DNA of 7,657 bases, taken from assembly GCA_021778875.1 (NCBI GenBank), contig JAJYBT010000093.1, positions 1 through 7,657 on the forward strand, in the 5' to 3' direction. The notes under the pieces are model-generated. The model saw only the letters and a program-made list of their open reading frames with translations, was not told where the DNA came from and made no database searches. Positions 6,969-7,657 of the stretch are shown one piece after another (the first letter of the stretch is position 1; the number at the start of each line of letters is the position of its first letter). Source of the DNA: Acidobacteriota bacterium. Its GTDB lineage: Bacteria; Acidobacteriota; Terriglobia; Terriglobales; Acidobacteriaceae. The position numbers were made by a program, and so were the translations under genes.

Positions 6969-7136
6969 CTAAACCTGGTGGTGGCGGAAGATATCGTCCT
7001 TGTCGCGGCACGGGCACTTTGTGCACTCAAGGCAGCAGACGAGTAGCACCGCAACACCCACCGTGACGAGGATGGCGAGGATATTCGCGAACTGCGCAAA
7101 CCAATGTGCGACGCTGTGCATGAGCCAGGACAGCAT
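6969..7136 (-). CDS. 55-residue single-pass membrane protein with a Cys cluster
   Basis: ATG at 7134-7136, stop TAG at 6969-6971. GGAG (7144-7147) lies 7 nt before the start, which is ideal. The product begins MLSWLMHSVAHWFAQFAN (1-18). A clear transmembrane helix follows at about 16-34 (ILAILVTVGVAVLLV), then CCLECTKCPC (34-43), then a charged, His-containing tail, RDKDDIFRHHQV. Cysteines 34, 35, 38, 41 and 43 sit right at the membrane edge. The single basic residue in the N-terminal half and the Lys/Arg-bearing tail favour a cytoplasmic C-terminus by the positive-inside rule, but weakly. I recognise no named family. Possible roles are metal or Fe-S binding, a redox or thiol anchor, or a partner of a larger membrane complex; all are guesses. 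The hydrophobic-core composition and the ribosome-binding site make a real gene likely. It diverges from the polymerase gene. Confidence 0.7.
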   Translation of the reverse strand: MLSWLMHSVAHWFAQFANILAILVTVGVAVLLVCCLECTKCPCRDKDDIFRHHQV

Positions 7137-7199
7137 AATCCTACTCCAAAAGCTGCCGCGAGATAGCCGGCGTTGGGGGCAACAGATCGAGCCTTGGAG

Positions 7200-7215
7200 C
7201 GCCGGTATTCCGGCG
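7200..7215. repeat. Perfect inverted repeat between divergent genes
   Basis: CGCCGG-TATT-CCGGCG: a 6-bp perfect arm with a 4-nt spacer, 64 nt upstream of the small membrane-protein start and 83 nt upstream of the polymerase start. It has no adjoining T-tract on either strand, so it is not a standard terminator. It may be an operator or a 5'-end RNA hairpin. On the minus strand an extended -10-like TGATAGACT (7221-7229) lies just before it, which would place the repeat near +1 of the small-protein transcript. Confidence 0.45.
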
Positions 7216-7287
7216 AAACAAGTCTATCACCGGATTTTGGGCACCGCCATAGGGATTCCGTTGCGCTCAAGAGAAGAAAGGGCGAAA

Positions 7288-7338
7288 ATGAATCGGTATG
7301 TCCACCGGGGCCAACACGGCAGCCAATCAGCCACCTGA
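7288..7338 (+). CDS. Overlapping 16-codon leader ORF at the polymerase start
   Basis: ATG at 7288 is preceded by AAAGGG (7277-7282) at 5 nt, a better ribosome-binding arrangement than that of the polymerase ATG ten bases later (15 nt from the same site). It encodes MNRYVHRGQHGSQSAT and ends TGA at 7336-7338, in a different frame and overlapping the first 13 polymerase codons. It may be a translational leader that limits polymerase output, or a chance ORF. Confidence 0.3.
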   Translation: MNRYVHRGQHGSQSAT

Positions 7339-7657
7339 AGAGTGGCCGGAGGAGCTGCGCCTGCCGGCAAAGGCAGCGGCGGAACCAGCGCGGGAGGCAG
7401 CGCAGGGGCCGTGCCTGAACTGGCTGTTTGTGGACCTGAACTCCTACTTTGCCTCAGTGGAGCAGGAGGTGCACCCAGAGCTGCGGGGGCGTCCGGTGGG
7501 CGTGGTGCCCATGATGGCGGACACAACCTGCTGCATTGCCGCCAGTTATGAGGCGAAGGCGCACGGCGTAAAGACGGGCACGAACGTGGGCGATGCCAAA
7601 CGGATGTGTCCGGGGCTGGTGCTGGTGGAGGCGGACCACGAGCTGTATGTGAAGTAC
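7298..7657 (+). CDS. Y-family DNA polymerase (DinB-like), 3' part cut by window edge
   Basis: Translesion DNA polymerase of the Y family; the first 120 codons are visible. The conserved fold begins at NWLFVDLNSYFASVEQEVHP (41-60). Asp46 is the first metal-binding catalytic residue, and Phe51 occupies the steric-gate position that excludes ribonucleotides. Next come LRGRPVGVVPM, then TTCCIAASYEAKAHGVKTGT (81-100) and DAKRMCPGLVLVEADHELYV, all typical of the palm/fingers start. The second catalytic Asp-Glu pair should lie beyond the edge. The TTCxIAASYEAK.xGVKTGT wording differs from classic E. coli Pol IV and points to a separate DinB-like subgroup, so no symbol is given. The start is the only in-frame ATG after a stop at 7289. 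It gives a non-conserved 40-residue, Ala/Glu/Pro-rich extension and a poorly placed ribosome-binding site. I see no LexA-type box that I can defend upstream. Confidence 0.92.
   Translation, partial: MSTGANTAANQPPEEWPEELRLPAKAAAEPAREAAQGPCLNWLFVDLNSYFASVEQEVHPELRGRPVGVVPMMADTTCCIAASYEAKAHGVKTGTNVGDAKRMCPGLVLVEADHELYVKY

Noticed and set aside
6952..6987. CCGCCAC...GTGGCGG 7-bp inverted repeat as a terminator
   Set aside because: The loop is 22 nt, no T-tract follows on either strand, and it overlaps the end of the small membrane-protein gene.
7137..7297. LexA/SOS box upstream of the Y-family polymerase
   Set aside because: I find no CTG-N10-CAG or GAAC-N4-GTTC-type site. The only palindrome does not match a known LexA consensus.
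1..7657. CRISPR array, insertion sequence, prophage or defence island
   Set aside because: No direct-repeat array, transposase, integrase or terminal inverted repeats are visible. All long genes are ordinary chromosomal families.

Overview
The window is GC-rich DNA with short intergenic gaps and no mobile-element signature. It looks like ordinary chromosome from a soil-type bacterium. The chain ispE / tRNA-Gln / prs, a Tat-exported hydroxypyruvate-isomerase-like protein and a secreted dipeptidyl-peptidase fit Acidobacteriota (Terriglobia). That placement is inferred from gene order and protein style, not from a database match.

Layout. The left half (about 1-4445) reads on the minus strand, in transcription order: a DUF2252 protein (3123-4445), a Tat-signal hydroxypyruvate isomerase-like TIM barrel (2161-3078), ispE of the MEP isoprenoid pathway (1093-2130), tRNA-Gln(UUG) (931-1004) and prs, PRPP synthetase (865 to beyond the left edge). 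The gaps of 44 and 30 nt between the first three suggest one transcript. A consensus TTGACA just after ispE may give tRNA-Gln and prs their own promoter. A 156-bp divergent region (4446-4601) separates this block from the plus-strand gene for a secreted S9 dipeptidyl-peptidase IV-type enzyme (4602-6812, TTG start). Its Ser-Asp-His triad and N-terminal-amine-binding Glu motif are intact.

The stretch 6813-7297 lacks long genes but is not empty. The best-supported unlisted gene is a 55-codon minus-strand ORF (6969-7136) with a good ribosome-binding site. It encodes one transmembrane helix followed directly by a five-cysteine cluster. A weaker 40-codon basic ORF lies just after the peptidase. A perfect 6-bp inverted repeat sits between the small membrane-protein gene and the divergent Y-family DNA polymerase gene (7298 to beyond the right edge). 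The polymerase start is overlapped by a 16-codon ORF that has the better ribosome-binding site.

Functional picture. prs (nucleotide, His and Trp precursors), ispE (isoprenoids) and tRNA-Gln form a housekeeping group. The sugar-isomerase-like and DUF2252 proteins are accessory genes in the same direction. The peptidase acts outside the cytoplasm, and the polymerase belongs to the translesion-synthesis class. I see no defence system, CRISPR array, prophage or biosynthetic cluster. The most novel items are the Cys-cluster micro-membrane protein, the kinase-like but permuted motif order in DUF2252, and the overlapping leader ORF of the polymerase.
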